Below, piece by piece: positions 34,551-43,018 of a stretch of 43,018 nt of DNA. Under the pieces are notes generated by a model. That model saw nothing but the letters and a program-made list of their open reading frames with translations, was not told where the DNA came from and did not search any database. This DNA comes from Mesobacillus boroniphilus JCM 21738. Lineage in GTDB: Bacteria > Bacillota > Bacilli > Bacillales > Cytobacillaceae. The position numbers were made by a program, and so were the translations under genes. The stretch spans positions 1 through 43,018 of the forward strand of contig NZ_BAUW01000026.1 of the NCBI RefSeq assembly GCF_000517385.1, given 5' to 3'. Each line of letters begins with the position of its first letter. Position 1 is the first letter of the stretch.

Positions 34551-36293
34551 TTAAGCCATTATATATTGATCCTCACGAAATCCATTTTTATCCTGGACAA
34601 TCTCATCTACTTCGGAACCTTCGAGTGTTTCTTTCTTTAGCAATTCATCTACTAGTCGTTCAAATTGATTCCGGTTGGCATTTATGATCATTTCGGATTT
34701 TTCTAAAGCGTTATCGAAAAGCTCCTGCATTTTTGTTTCTTTTAAGCCTTTGCTAAATGTAAGTGAGAAACCTTCCTGAAGCAATCCGGTGTCAACCATT
34801 TGCTCAATGATCTGTTTAGCCTGTTGGACATCTCCGCTTACCCCAATACTGTGCTCACCTAGAATCATCCTTTCAGCGACACCGCCAGCAAGAATCATGG
34901 CAATCCGGTCGATCAAATCGCTGTGAGTAGACAATTGAAGCTCTTTAGGAATTGGAGCAACATAACCGAGTGCCTGTCCACGAGGAATGATCGTTGCTTT
35001 ACGGACTGAACCAGGTTTAGTAACAGCTGATACCAGAGCATGTCCTGCCTCATGGATTGCTACCCTTCGCTTTGTGTCGGCATCCTGAAGGGTGCGGGAC
35101 GTGCTTCCGAGTATTGTTCGGTCAAGAGCATAATCAATATCACTCTTCGAAATGAAATCCTGTCCATTCCTTAACGCCCGTCTGCTTGCAGTTTCAAACA
35201 ATGAATGCAGCTCTGCGCCTGAGAATCCAGAAGTGCTTTCTGCCAGGTCATCCAATGCTGCGACTACATTGTCAGCAAGGTTTTTTCCTTTAATATGAAT
35301 ATCGATGATCTCTCTTCTCCCTTTCGTATCTGGAAGAGGGACGTTAAATGAGAAATCGATACGTCCAGGGCGCAGGAATGCATCATCAAGCATGTCTTTT
35401 CTGTTTGTAGCAGCAATGAATAGGATGCCATCGTTAGAATGTCCCCCGTCAAGCTGGACAAGAAGCTCTGTCAGTGTCTTTTCACCTTCTTCACCGCCAT
35501 GGGGTTTACGCTTGCCTGCAAGAGCATCGACTTCATCGATGAAAATTACAGCCGGGCCTTGCTTGCGGGCACTTTGGAATAAGCTGCGGACACGTGATGC
35601 ACCTACACCGATGAACATCTCATTAAATGCAGATCCACTGGCTGAGAAGAAATTGGCATTCAATTCACGGGCAATAGCTTGAGCAAGCAGGGTTTTACCT
35701 GTGCCTGGAGGTCCGTATAACAGAATCCCCTTTGGAGGCTTAATGCCCATCTTGGATGATTTTTCTGGATTTTTCAAGATTGATAGAGTCTGTATGATTT
35801 CCTCTTTCATTTCTTCTTGCAATCCACCTACATCTGCTAAGGTAATGGAAGGCAGGGGGGTAGGTTTTGAAAGACTGTTTTTCATTCTATTGCCTGTGCC
35901 TATACCTCCTGTTTTCTTTTGGATCACGAACGCAGTAGCCATCAACAGCAATAACACTCCACCAAGGATCCAAGCGCCATACTTACTGTTGTTCGTATAC
36001 TCATAGTTTATATTGTATTTCTCTACTAATTTCTCAACCATCTGGCTGCCTGGAGGAACTTGGGAAACAAATGTTGAATCATTTGTCTCAAGTACGAGAG
36101 TTCCATCCATTTTTTCAATAAGTGTTGCTTCGCCACCATTCAGGCCCTCAATAGACTTGACAAGCGAAGAAAATGGAACAGATACTTTATCATCAGTATT
36201 TTGAACGACAAATGTCACTGTTAACGTAATTATAACCATAAACGCCGCAAAAAGCGGAAGGATCTTAGAAACAAACTTCGGATTTGAATTCAT
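34551..36293 (-). CDS. FtsH-like membrane AAA+ zinc metalloprotease (paralogue)
   Basis: 580 residues, intact; shorter than housekeeping FtsH (about 640). N-terminal helix (VSKILPLFAAFMVIITLTVTFVV), an external domain, and a second helix (GAWILGGVLLLLMATAFVIQ). AAA module with Walker A GPPGTGKT (194-201), Walker B FIDE (251-254) and the second region of homology around AATNRKDMLDDAFLRPGRID. Protease site HEAGH at 414-418. Degrades membrane or regulatory proteins. The start follows a GGAGC site. It is monocistronic. It is probably a second FtsH of the organism, rather than the cell-division-linked one, because none of the usual neighbours (tilS, hpt) is present. Confidence 0.9.
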   Translation of the reverse strand: MNSNPKFVSKILPLFAAFMVIITLTVTFVVQNTDDKVSVPFSSLVKSIEGLNGGEATLIEKMDGTLVLETNDSTFVSQVPPGSQMVEKLVEKYNINYEYTNNSKYGAWILGGVLLLLMATAFVIQKKTGGIGTGNRMKNSLSKPTPLPSITLADVGGLQEEMKEEIIQTLSILKNPEKSSKMGIKPPKGILLYGPPGTGKTLLAQAIARELNANFFSASGSAFNEMFIGVGASRVRSLFQSARKQGPAVIFIDEVDALAGKRKPHGGEEGEKTLTELLVQLDGGHSNDGILFIAATNRKDMLDDAFLRPGRIDFSFNVPLPDTKGRREIIDIHIKGKNLADNVVAALDDLAESTSGFSGAELHSLFETASRRALRNGQDFISKSDIDYALDRTILGSTSRTLQDADTKRRVAIHEAGHALVSAVTKPGSVRKATIIPRGQALGYVAPIPKELQLSTHSDLIDRIAMILAGGVAERMILGEHSIGVSGDVQQAKQIIEQMVDTGLLQEGFSLTFSKGLKETKMQELFDNALEKSEMIINANRNQFERLVDELLKKETLEGSEVDEIVQDKNGFREDQYIMA

Positions 36294-36627
36294 AGTTTCA
36301 GCTCCTTATCAATTCAATTCTAAATACCATTATAAGTAATATATCAACGTTATGAATGGGTAAATTGTACGACTAGCAGTGGTAAATAAATGAAATTAAT
36401 AGGCTTGATGTTTAGAAATGTTGCTATGACGGGTATTGAGTATGTTTTTCTGTATTTGTTGTTGGGAAAATTCATGTGGACAAATTGTGACATTAATCTA
36501 AAATGGAAAAAAATACAAGTAAGAACACGATAGCTACTTGAAACTTTTGGAAGGTAAAGATAGGATGGAGAGAGAAATACTTAAGTAATATTCTGACATT
36601 TATATTCTGTACTCAGGAGGGGTCTTT

Positions 36628-37872
36628 TTGAAGGGCTGGAAAAATCCCATACTCTTGGTTTTGGGAATTGGGGTTTCAAACATTGGTAATTGGATTTATT
36701 TTGTGGCTATAAATTTATTAGTATTAAAATTAACAGGCTCTGCCGCTGCGATTGCAGGATTATTCATCATCAGGCCGTTGGCGATTCTCCTGACTAATAC
36801 TTGGGCTGGCAGCGTCATAGATTGGGTCAATAAGAGAAGGTTAATGATTTCCATTGATGTTCTTCGGGGTATTTTAATTGCGATCATTCCATTATTTACT
36901 TCTTTAGTTCCGATTTATATTATTATGTTCTTAACAAATATTGCTGGGGCATTTTTTGGCCCAACTTCAGAAACATACATAACGAAGCTTGTACCTCCTG
37001 AAAAGAGAAAACGCTTCAATTCAATTTTTTCATTCGCAACATCCGGGGCAATGCTGGTTGGCCCGAGTGTGTCTGGACTGCTGATCATGTATGGAAGCAT
37101 AAGTACAAGTATTTATATTAATGCAGTAACTTTCTTTTTATGTGCTGTAGCAATTTTCTTCCTGCCTGATGTCGATGAACGTGCAGCGAATGAACAGTAT
37201 AGGGATCGAATTACGATGAAAATGATTGCTGCCGATTGGAAGGCTGTAATCAATTTCGGGAAAACAGCAGCAGGGTTTATGGTGGTTTTCCTGGTTTTTC
37301 AGTTCATTACATTAATCTCATTTGCACTTGATTCACAGGAGGTAACCTTCATTCAGCAGGTTGTCGGCTTATCAGAACAGAATTATGGATTGTTGGTAAG
37401 TCTTACGGGAGCTGGTTATGTGGCTGGTTCATTTGCAGTGTCAGCTCTGGCGAATCGTCTTTCTATAAAAATGCTGCTGGGAGCGGGGTCCTTTTTGTCT
37501 GTAACAGGATACTTGCTGTTTTATCTTGCTTCTGCAGACACAGTGCCTCTGGCTGTCATTGGCTTTATAATTATTGGGTTCTTTTCTCCATTTTCTTTTA
37601 CGGGATATACAACTTTTTTCCAAAACAATGTTCCGGTTGACTTAATGGGAAGGTTCAGCAGTGCGTTTGCCTTCTTTCAGGCAATGATCCAAATCGTCTT
37701 AACGTTGCTATTAGGTTATTTAGCGGAATTAGTGAAACTGCAAACAGTCACTATCGCATTCTCCGCACTGGGGCTCTTGCTGGCTGTTGCTCTGACTTTA
37801 ATCATATTCCTTCAGTCAAAAAAAGATCTATTCATCCTTGAAGCAGAGAATAACTTAACAGAAGAAGGTTAG
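36628..37872 (+). CDS. MFS transporter (drug/macrolide-efflux type)
   Basis: 414 residues, twelve hydrophobic segments. TTG start at 36628 after AGGAGGGG. The loop between helices 2 and 3 reads WAGSVIDWVNKRRLMISID, a clear MFS motif-A variant, as in MefA-like exporters. Later NNVPVDLMGRFSSAFAFFQA is also typical of this subfamily. The substrate is unknown. Single gene with its own terminator. In the 334 bases before it (36294-36627) I see only AT-rich sequence and the ribosome site, and no reliable gene. Confidence 0.88.
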   Translation: MKGWKNPILLVLGIGVSNIGNWIYFVAINLLVLKLTGSAAAIAGLFIIRPLAILLTNTWAGSVIDWVNKRRLMISIDVLRGILIAIIPLFTSLVPIYIIMFLTNIAGAFFGPTSETYITKLVPPEKRKRFNSIFSFATSGAMLVGPSVSGLLIMYGSISTSIYINAVTFFLCAVAIFFLPDVDERAANEQYRDRITMKMIAADWKAVINFGKTAAGFMVVFLVFQFITLISFALDSQEVTFIQQVVGLSEQNYGLLVSLTGAGYVAGSFAVSALANRLSIKMLLGAGSFLSVTGYLLFYLASADTVPLAVIGFIIIGFFSPFSFTGYTTFFQNNVPVDLMGRFSSAFAFFQAMIQIVLTLLLGYLAELVKLQTVTIAFSALGLLLAVALTLIIFLQSKKDLFILEAENNLTEEG

Positions 37873-37875
37873 TAA

Positions 37876-37911
37876 TGCTGTACTGGCTTAAATCCAGTAC
37901 AGCATTTTTTA
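37876..37911 (+). terminator. Terminator after the MFS gene
   Basis: TGCTGTACTGG and CCAGTACAGCA (37876-37886, 37894-37904) are perfect arms, followed by T6. Confidence 0.95.
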
Positions 37912-38038
37912 TAGGGGGAAAAACTTAGGATCTTCCGACAAGATACAAAAAAACAAAATGATTGGCAGAAAATAGATTTGATGATATCCAGGATTAACAT
38001 AGGAATTTAGACGAGGTGTAATAAAGGGAGGGAAGAGC

Positions 38039-38539
38039 TTGTTCCATGTTGTATTGATTGCAGGTGGGGTCGCATTGTCTGTCGGAAGAGGGAATTGGCA
38101 AAGGTGGAAGGAGTTTTTACCTGCTTTTTATTTCTGGGCCTTGTTTAGCTGTTTCTATGAGTATATTTCCTACATCGGAAACAAACATCTGTGGGAATTT
38201 GACGAGAACTTCATGAGTCTATTCGTTACGGAAACATTATATACGTTTTTTTTACCAAGCATGATTGTTTTGTTCCTGGGCGGTTTTCCTGAAGAAAGAA
38301 CTAAAAGGTTCTTGTATTATTTAAAGTGGATTTCTTTGTCGGTCATTATAGAGGCAATTGCACTTAAAATGGGAGCTATCAAATTCGCACACGGCTGGTC
38401 GATGGGCTGGGAAGTATTTTTCTGCAGCACAATGTATACCATGCTCAGGCTCCACTGTAAGAATCCTTTGAATGCGTTTATTCTTTCGATATTCTTTGTC
38501 TTTTTTTATTTAATGATCTTTATCTACCAACTTGTTTGA
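38039..38539 (+). CDS. CBO0543-like integral membrane protein
   Basis: 166 residues, about five membrane helices (MFHVVLIAGGVALSV; FYFWALFSCFYEYISYI; LYTFFLPSMIVLFLGGF; WISLSVIIEAIAL; AFILSIFFVFFYLMIFIY). The internal HLWEFDENF and HGWSMGWEVFF remind me of the CBO0543 family of conserved Firmicute membrane proteins, of unknown function. TTG start at 38039 after GGGAGGGAAGAGC. The gene is intact. Confidence 0.72.
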   Translation: MFHVVLIAGGVALSVGRGNWQRWKEFLPAFYFWALFSCFYEYISYIGNKHLWEFDENFMSLFVTETLYTFFLPSMIVLFLGGFPEERTKRFLYYLKWISLSVIIEAIALKMGAIKFAHGWSMGWEVFFCSTMYTMLRLHCKNPLNAFILSIFFVFFYLMIFIYQLV

Positions 38540-38643
38540 AGGTAAATAGCTCACATGCTGATTGTTTGGCAGTTAAGGGAATTGTTTCAAAAAAAGGTGT
38601 AAATTTTATTTAAGCAAAAATGAAATTTGAGGTGTAATGTGAT

Positions 38644-39110
38644 TTGTATTACTTTCAGGATAAAGAGCCGATATTCATCGTGTTTTCTCTGATTGTGAAA
38701 TCACTCTTCCTATCCCCTTATTTTATTTTAGGAGACGATGCCCATATCCGTGTTCATGACAATCTAGACTCGAATTTGGCATGGTATAAGGTACTTGCTG
38801 AGAGTGGACAGATTGCCGGATCATTACAATCCAGGATTCCTCAAATCATTAAGGGCTGCCAAGGAATGCACTTGGAACCGAGTACAGCCTGATTGTGTGG
38901 TTATATGTATGGTTTCCAACGATGATTGCCTATGGAATAAGCCAGGCAATCACCAGGTTTATCGCCTTTCTTGGAATGTACCGGGTTTTGAAGGACCACT
39001 TTATTAATGGTAAAGATCAAAGCCTGATTCGGATTGGGACTGCACTTGCTTTTGCCCTAACCCCTTTTTGGCCGTCTGGGATGCTTAGCACTTTGGGAAT
39101 GCTTGACTAA
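38644..39110 (+). pseudogene. YkoS-like (DUF6044) membrane protein, frameshifted and C-terminally truncated
   Basis: The N-terminus YFQDKEPIFIVF...LGDDAHIRVHDNLDSNLAWYKVLAESGQIAG resembles YkoS-type multi-membrane proteins of about 550 residues (from memory). The frame breaks near 38850; the continuation LPRNALGTEYSLIVWLYVWFPTMIAYG is in another frame. The second part stops at 39110 after GMLSTLGMLD, at about a quarter to a third of normal length, and no further family sequence follows before uppP. So besides a possible indel there is a true deletion of the 3' part. Confidence 0.65.
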
Positions 39111-39218
39111 GTGTCCGAATAAAGATAATAATGAATGAGTGTATTTTTTTTGTAAGGTTTTCGGAACATGGTAAGTACCCAATATTTAATTTTAACTTAA
39201 AAGGAGCAAGACCACTTC

Positions 39219-40046
39219 ATGAACATTTGGGAATTATTTGTGGCATTTATACTAGGGTTAGTAGAAGGATTAACTGAATTTGCGCCTGTTTCGTCTACTG
39301 GTCATATGATTATTGTCGATGACCTCTTATTGCATTCTAAACAATTATTTACAGAACCTGTTGCCAATACCTTTAAAGTAGTCATTCAATTAGGATCTAT
39401 ATTAGCAGTGGTCATTGTGTTTAAGGAAAGATTCATTAACCTATTGGCGCTGAAAAAAGGTGTTTCAATCGGAGATTCCAAAGGAAGGCTAAGCTTGCCT
39501 AAGGTGATTGTTGGTTTGATTCCCGCCGGGTTGACAGGAGTTTTATTTGAGGACTATATTGACGAATACCTATTTTCGGTAGAAACAGTCATAATCGGAT
39601 TAGTAGTCGGTGCATTTCTATTAATTCTCGCAGACCGCTTTCAACCAAAACAACTTAAGACTGAAGATGTTGATCAAATCAGCTATAAACAAGCATTAGG
39701 AGTAGGTTTGTTCCAGTGTCTCGGATTATGGCCAGGATTCTCAAGGTCTGGTTCAACAATTGCTGGAGGAGTTATTCTTGGTATGAGCCACCGGGCCGCT
39801 TCCGATTTCACTTTCATCATGGCGGTTCCAATCATGCTTGGCGCCAGCGGCATTTCCCTATTGAAAAATTGGGGATATTTCACGATGGACGCACTGCCGT
39901 TTTTCACCGTTGGTTTCCTTAGTGCGTTTGTCTTTGCTTTGATATTCATTAAATTCTTTTTGAGGTTAATCAACAAAATTAAATTGGTGCCTTTTGCGAT
40001 TTATCGAATCATATTGGCAGCTTTGATTTATTTTATATTTCTTTAG
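39219..40046 (+). CDS. uppP: Undecaprenyl-diphosphate phosphatase UppP (BacA)
   Basis: Dephosphorylates undecaprenyl pyrophosphate to recycle the lipid carrier of cell-wall synthesis; raised levels give bacitracin resistance. 275 residues, intact, seven or eight helices. The two active-site regions are visible: EGLTEFAPVSSTGHMIIV and GLWPGFSRSGSTIAGGVILGMSHRAASDFTF. ATG 39219 after AAAAGGAGC. The next plus-strand operon encodes a BcrA-type ABC exporter, so the area may serve bacitracin-type envelope stress. Confidence 0.95.
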   Translation: MNIWELFVAFILGLVEGLTEFAPVSSTGHMIIVDDLLLHSKQLFTEPVANTFKVVIQLGSILAVVIVFKERFINLLALKKGVSIGDSKGRLSLPKVIVGLIPAGLTGVLFEDYIDEYLFSVETVIIGLVVGAFLLILADRFQPKQLKTEDVDQISYKQALGVGLFQCLGLWPGFSRSGSTIAGGVILGMSHRAASDFTFIMAVPIMLGASGISLLKNWGYFTMDALPFFTVGFLSAFVFALIFIKFFLRLINKIKLVPFAIYRIILAALIYFIFL

Positions 40047-40050
40047 TTTG

Positions 40051-40086
40051 AAAAGGAAAAGGCATTAAGTGCCTTTTCCTTTTTTA
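40051..40086 (+). terminator. Terminator after uppP
   Basis: AAAGGAAAAGGCA/TGCCTTTTCCTTT perfect 13-base stem with TTAAG loop, T tail. Confidence 0.95.
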
Positions 40087-40102
40087 CGTTTACAAATATC
40101 CT

Positions 40103-40255
40103 TTACCAGCGGTGGGCTTTTGCGTTCCCTCTCGCAAGAATGGTATTCTTCGTGACCTGAGTCTGGCCATTCACTTGAGAATTTAATCGCTTGCGCCTTG
40201 TCCAAGTGTGGTGGAAAAGTTCTGAGTGCGGATCCAAATGATCTTTGTAACTCAT
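40103..40255 (-). CDS. ypzG: YpzG family small protein (50 residues)
   Basis: Reads on the minus strand from ATG 40255, with GAGGTGAT at good spacing, to TAA at 40103. The sequence MSYKDHLDPHSELFHHTWTRRKRLNSQVNGQTQ is the pattern I know for YpzG, a small, basic Bacillus protein of unknown function. The C-terminus ARGNAKAHRW is basic. This fills most of the apparent gap between uppP and the ABC operon. The remaining 215 bases (40256-40470) are AT-rich and must hold two divergent promoters that I cannot place exactly. Confidence 0.82.
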   Translation of the reverse strand: MSYKDHLDPHSELFHHTWTRRKRLNSQVNGQTQVTKNTILARGNAKAHRW

Positions 40256-40470
40256 ACTATCACCTCAGGGATGGATTTTTGAAACGTCTGATATTCGTAA
40301 GAACATCACTATTAGCATTTGTATTATCAAATAGCAATATACATCAGTGAACTTGAGTGGAGCAATTAAATTTTTTTGCTTTTTTTGTAACTTTTTACAA
40401 TATTCATCGTATTAACCTACGAGAAAGCAAATTAGAATACAAATATTTTTAAAAGAGAAGAGGAGATTCT

Positions 40471-41412
40471 ATGTCGCAATTTGCCCTTGAGGTAAAGGCG
40501 TTAACAAAGACAATTGGTAAAAAAACAATTGTTGATGATGTGAGTTTTAAAGTGGAACGGGGTGAAATTTTCGGACTCCTGGGCCCTAATGGTGCAGGGA
40601 AAACAACAATTATCCGAATGATTGTTAGTCTGATTAATCGCACAGGAGGAACTGTGCTAATTAATGGATATGATTTGGATGATTCCTTTACAGAAGCAAT
40701 GAATGAATTAGGCGCTATTGTGGAAAACCCGGAATTCTATAAATACCTTAGTGGATATAAAAATCTCAGGCATTACGCTCGTATGGCATTAAGCGATATT
40801 ACTGAAGGGCGGATTAAGGAAGTGACCGAATTGGTAGGTCTTGAAAATGCAATAAATGACAAAGTTCGTACATATTCCTTAGGGATGCGCCAACGCCTGG
40901 GGGTTGCACAAGCCATTTTACATAAGCCTTCTATTCTCATACTGGATGAGCCAACAAACGGACTTGATCCTCAAGGCATCCGTGAATTCCGAGATTATTT
41001 ACGCTTGCTGGCAAGCCATGGAACATCTGTGTTAGTCTCGTCGCACTTATTATCAGAAATGCAGCTAATGTGCGACCGGTTTGCGATTATTGAAACGGGA
41101 AAACTGATCCATATATCTTCCATGCATGATAATGAAACTTCAGAGGCTAAAAAGGCAAAAACGATTGAAGTGGAACTATCAAATCCAACACTTGCTTCCA
41201 AGCTCTTAACAGAACACATGGCCGATGTGAATGTGACTTCTAGTAAAGGCACGCGTCTGACCTTATCCGTGCGAAAAGAACAAATTCCAATGATCAATAA
41301 GCTATTTGTTGAAAATGATATAGATGTTTTTGAAATCTTAAATGTAAAAGCAACGCTTGAAGACCGCTTCTTGGAAATCACAAATAAAGACAAAAAGGAG
41401 GAAATGGTATGA
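40471..41412 (+). CDS. ABC transporter ATP-binding protein (BcrA-like)
   Basis: 313 residues. Walker A GPNGAGKTT (38-46), signature YSLGMRQRLGVAQ, Walker B ILILDEPTNGLDP, and the switch histidine in VSSHLLSEMQ. The C-terminal extension of about 90 residues is usual for BcrA/YxlF-type ATPases. ATG 40471 follows AGAGGAGA. It overlaps the next gene by 4 bases (ATGA), showing translational coupling with the permease. Likely drives export of a peptide antibiotic or lipid; bacitracin is one option given uppP nearby. Confidence 0.92.
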   Translation: MSQFALEVKALTKTIGKKTIVDDVSFKVERGEIFGLLGPNGAGKTTIIRMIVSLINRTGGTVLINGYDLDDSFTEAMNELGAIVENPEFYKYLSGYKNLRHYARMALSDITEGRIKEVTELVGLENAINDKVRTYSLGMRQRLGVAQAILHKPSILILDEPTNGLDPQGIREFRDYLRLLASHGTSVLVSSHLLSEMQLMCDRFAIIETGKLIHISSMHDNETSEAKKAKTIEVELSNPTLASKLLTEHMADVNVTSSKGTRLTLSVRKEQIPMINKLFVENDIDVFEILNVKATLEDRFLEITNKDKKEEMV

Positions 41413-42353
41413 TTCCTTTAATACAAAATGAATTGATGAAAATTTTCGGCAAAATGGCAAGCTGGATATACATGATTGTTATTGTACTCGCAGTTTTAAT
41501 CGCAGGAATTATTTATTCCAAATTCAGCGCAGACCCTAACCTAAATTGGAAACAGGATACACAAGCTGAAATTACCATGCTTAAAAACCAGATGGCATCT
41601 GCTTCCGGTGACGAAAAGAAAATGATTCAAAACCAAATTGAGCAGACCCAGCAATTTTTGGATCAGGACATAAATCCAAATGAGAAAACAAACTGGCATT
41701 TTATGAATGATGTTGTTGTAGGTGTCAGTTCACTTGTCACTTTGTTCGTGGTAGTTGTAGGCAGTGCCAATGTTGCGGCAGAATTCTCTGATGGAACGAT
41801 CAAACAGCTTTTGATCCGTCCTCATCAAAGATGGCGAATCCTCCTGTCAAAGTACATAGCTGTCATCATTTATGCATTATTATTGGTCCTGACATTAATC
41901 GTATCTGGCTATATAATTGGATTACTCCTATTTGGCAGCGGTGATTTCAATATGAAGATGTTTGAAATCACGCTGGAAGGTAGAAAAGTGGCAATTGTCG
42001 GGACACAATTCTTGTTGAAAATGCTTTACTTCATTCCAAGCCTTCTCATCATCATGACAATTGCTTTTATGCTGTCAACATTGTTTAAAAGCCAGGCTCT
42101 TGCAGTTGGAATAGGTATCTTTGTCCTGTTCTTTTCATCGACACTAGGCGGGATTATCCTGATGCTTGCTGACAAATATACTTGGGCGAAATTATTGATT
42201 TTCCCGCATTTGGATTTGACAGTCTATGCTCTCCAGGATAGGATTCTTGAAGATATAACATTGCCAATATCCCTTTCAATACTTGCTGTGTATTACGCAG
42301 TATTTATGATGCTAACATTTTTATTTTTCCAAAAGAGGGATATCAGTATTTAA
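41409..42353 (+). CDS. ABC-2 type permease subunit
   Basis: 314 residues. First helix near the N-terminus (WIYMIVIVLAVLIAGIIYS), then an external stretch with a coiled coil (QAEITMLKNQMASASGDEKKMIQNQIEQTQQFL), then five helices (VGVSSLVTLFVVVVGSANVA through SILAVYYAVFMMLTFLFF). The cytoplasmic loop DGTIKQLLIRPHQRWRILLSKY is the typical contact with the ATPase. It is paired with and overlaps the ATPase gene. Intact. Confidence 0.9.
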   Translation: MIPLIQNELMKIFGKMASWIYMIVIVLAVLIAGIIYSKFSADPNLNWKQDTQAEITMLKNQMASASGDEKKMIQNQIEQTQQFLDQDINPNEKTNWHFMNDVVVGVSSLVTLFVVVVGSANVAAEFSDGTIKQLLIRPHQRWRILLSKYIAVIIYALLLVLTLIVSGYIIGLLLFGSGDFNMKMFEITLEGRKVAIVGTQFLLKMLYFIPSLLIIMTIAFMLSTLFKSQALAVGIGIFVLFFSSTLGGIILMLADKYTWAKLLIFPHLDLTVYALQDRILEDITLPISLSILAVYYAVFMMLTFLFFQKRDISI

Positions 42354-42388
42354 AGAGAATAAAATAAAGTTGGAAGGGGAGAGGGACG

Positions 42389-42945
42389 GTGAATCCTATT
42401 TTATTGGATTTTCCAACTGAATTTGAAACGGACCGGCTTTTGATCAGGATGCCGCTGCCCGGTGATGGTGCTGTAACTTGTGAATCAATCAATGCATCAT
42501 TAAAAGAACTCCAGCCCTGGATGCCGTTTGCCCAAAAAGAACAATCGGTTGAAGAAACGGAAGTAGTGATCAGACAAGGGTATGTGAATTTTTTAAATCG
42601 GTCAGACTTGAGGCTCCTTGTATTCAAGAAAGACACCGGGGAATTTGTCGCCTCATCTGGTTTACATAGAATTAACTGGGACGTACCCAAGTTCGAAATC
42701 GGTTATTGGATCGACACTCGATATTGTGGGCAGGGTATATGACAGAGGCTGTCCAGGGAATCACAGACTTTGCCGTTCGGGAGCTTAAAGCCCGCAGAAT
42801 CGAAATTCGCTGTGATTCACTGAATACCAAAAGTAAGGCAATTCCCAAAAAATTAGGCTTTGCTCTCGATGGCATACTAAAGAATGATTCAGTTTCAGTT
42901 GAAGGTGAACTAAGGGATACTTGTATTTATTCTAAAATATTTTAA
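42389..42945 (+). CDS. GNAT acetyltransferase, RimJ/RimL-like (one frameshift)
   Basis: Acetyl-CoA dependent N-acetyltransferase; the target could be a ribosomal protein or a small molecule. GTG start at 42389 after AAGGGGAGAGGG. TDRLLIRMPLPGDG at the start and FEIGYWIDTRYCGQG...MTEAVQGITDFAVRELKARRIEIRCDSLNTKSKAIPKKLGF are the usual family blocks; the acetyl-CoA loop is split. The frame stops at 42740-42742, and one added T in GGGTATATG restores QGYMTEAV. Joined about 186 residues, as expected. Confidence 0.85.
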
Positions 42946-42971
42946 CAAGTTGTCATTATATTATACCTTAG

Positions 42972-43010
42972 TCGGACAAAACCGGGCGTTGGGCAGGTGC
43001 TTTTGTCCGA
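42972..43010. repeat. Inverted repeat at the window end
   Basis: TCGGACAAAA (42972-42981) and TTTTGTCCGA (43001-43010) are perfect 10-base arms around a 19-base GC-rich loop. It could be a terminator for the acetyltransferase, or the edge of a small repeat element cut by the window end. Confidence 0.6.
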
Positions 43011-43018
43011 AGTGATAC

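Noticed and set aside
36390..36533. 47-residue open frame in the gap before the MFS gene
   Set aside because: ATG present but no ribosome site, no terminator and no recognisable protein character.
1..43018. CRISPR array, prophage, insertion sequence, tRNA or rRNA
   Set aside because: No regularly spaced direct repeats, integrase, transposase, cloverleaf or rRNA-like stretch was seen on either strand.

Overview
The window looks like chromosome of a Gram-positive, endospore-forming member of the Bacillaceae (Mesobacillus/Cytobacillus-like). The reasons are strong AAGGAGG-type ribosome sites, frequent TTG/GTG starts, U-tailed hairpin terminators, and typical families: a LysM-GH18 spore-lytic type enzyme, RsbR/STAS proteins, YpzG, a second FtsH and a PucR regulator. 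No rRNA, tRNA, CRISPR array, phage or IS element is visible. About 18 frame breaks fall in otherwise well conserved genes, several of them exactly at T6 runs. The assembly is therefore probably indel-prone, and most broken genes are likely intact in the organism. I annotate such genes over their full reconstructed span.

Layout. 1-2661: end of a dispersed repeat, then a Suv3/Ski2-like helicase. 2739-3036: composite copy of the dispersed repeat. 3108-7398: LysM-GH18 hydrolase, phasin-like protein, UbiB/AarF kinase, membrane protein. 7477-10736: small genes, a STAS protein, threonine aldolase and a broken unknown gene. 11150-13935: secreted subtilisin, then an NprR-like Xre-TPR receptor and a 29-residue pre-peptide, which together look like a quorum-sensing cassette beside the protease it may control. 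14167-16692: small ORF and a nuclease-XPD helicase. 16817-17356: chimera of an ECF sigma N-terminus and an unrelated exported-type domain.

18376-31821 is a nearly complete reductive pyrimidine catabolism locus: beta-ureidopropionase, PreT, PreA, dihydropyrimidinase, an NCS1 permease, two small unknown proteins, a PucR regulator, malonate-semialdehyde dehydrogenase, an omega-aminotransferase and alanine dehydrogenase. The inferred flow is uracil or thymine import, then dihydropyrimidine, N-carbamoyl-beta-amino acid, beta-amino acid, (methyl)malonate semialdehyde and acyl-CoA. Alanine dehydrogenase would regenerate the pyruvate consumed by the aminotransferase. A perfect palindromic cre site precedes the operon, which suggests CcpA control.

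31822-34512: intergenic remnants, a TipA/Mta-type MerR regulator, YkvA-like DUF1232 protein and an RsbR protein. 34551-36293 (minus): FtsH paralogue. 36628-39110: MFS exporter, CBO0543-like membrane protein and a truncated YkoS-like gene. 39219-42945: UppP, YpzG, a BcrA-type ABC exporter pair (with UppP a plausible bacitracin/envelope-stress group) and a GNAT acetyltransferase. The window ends in an inverted repeat.
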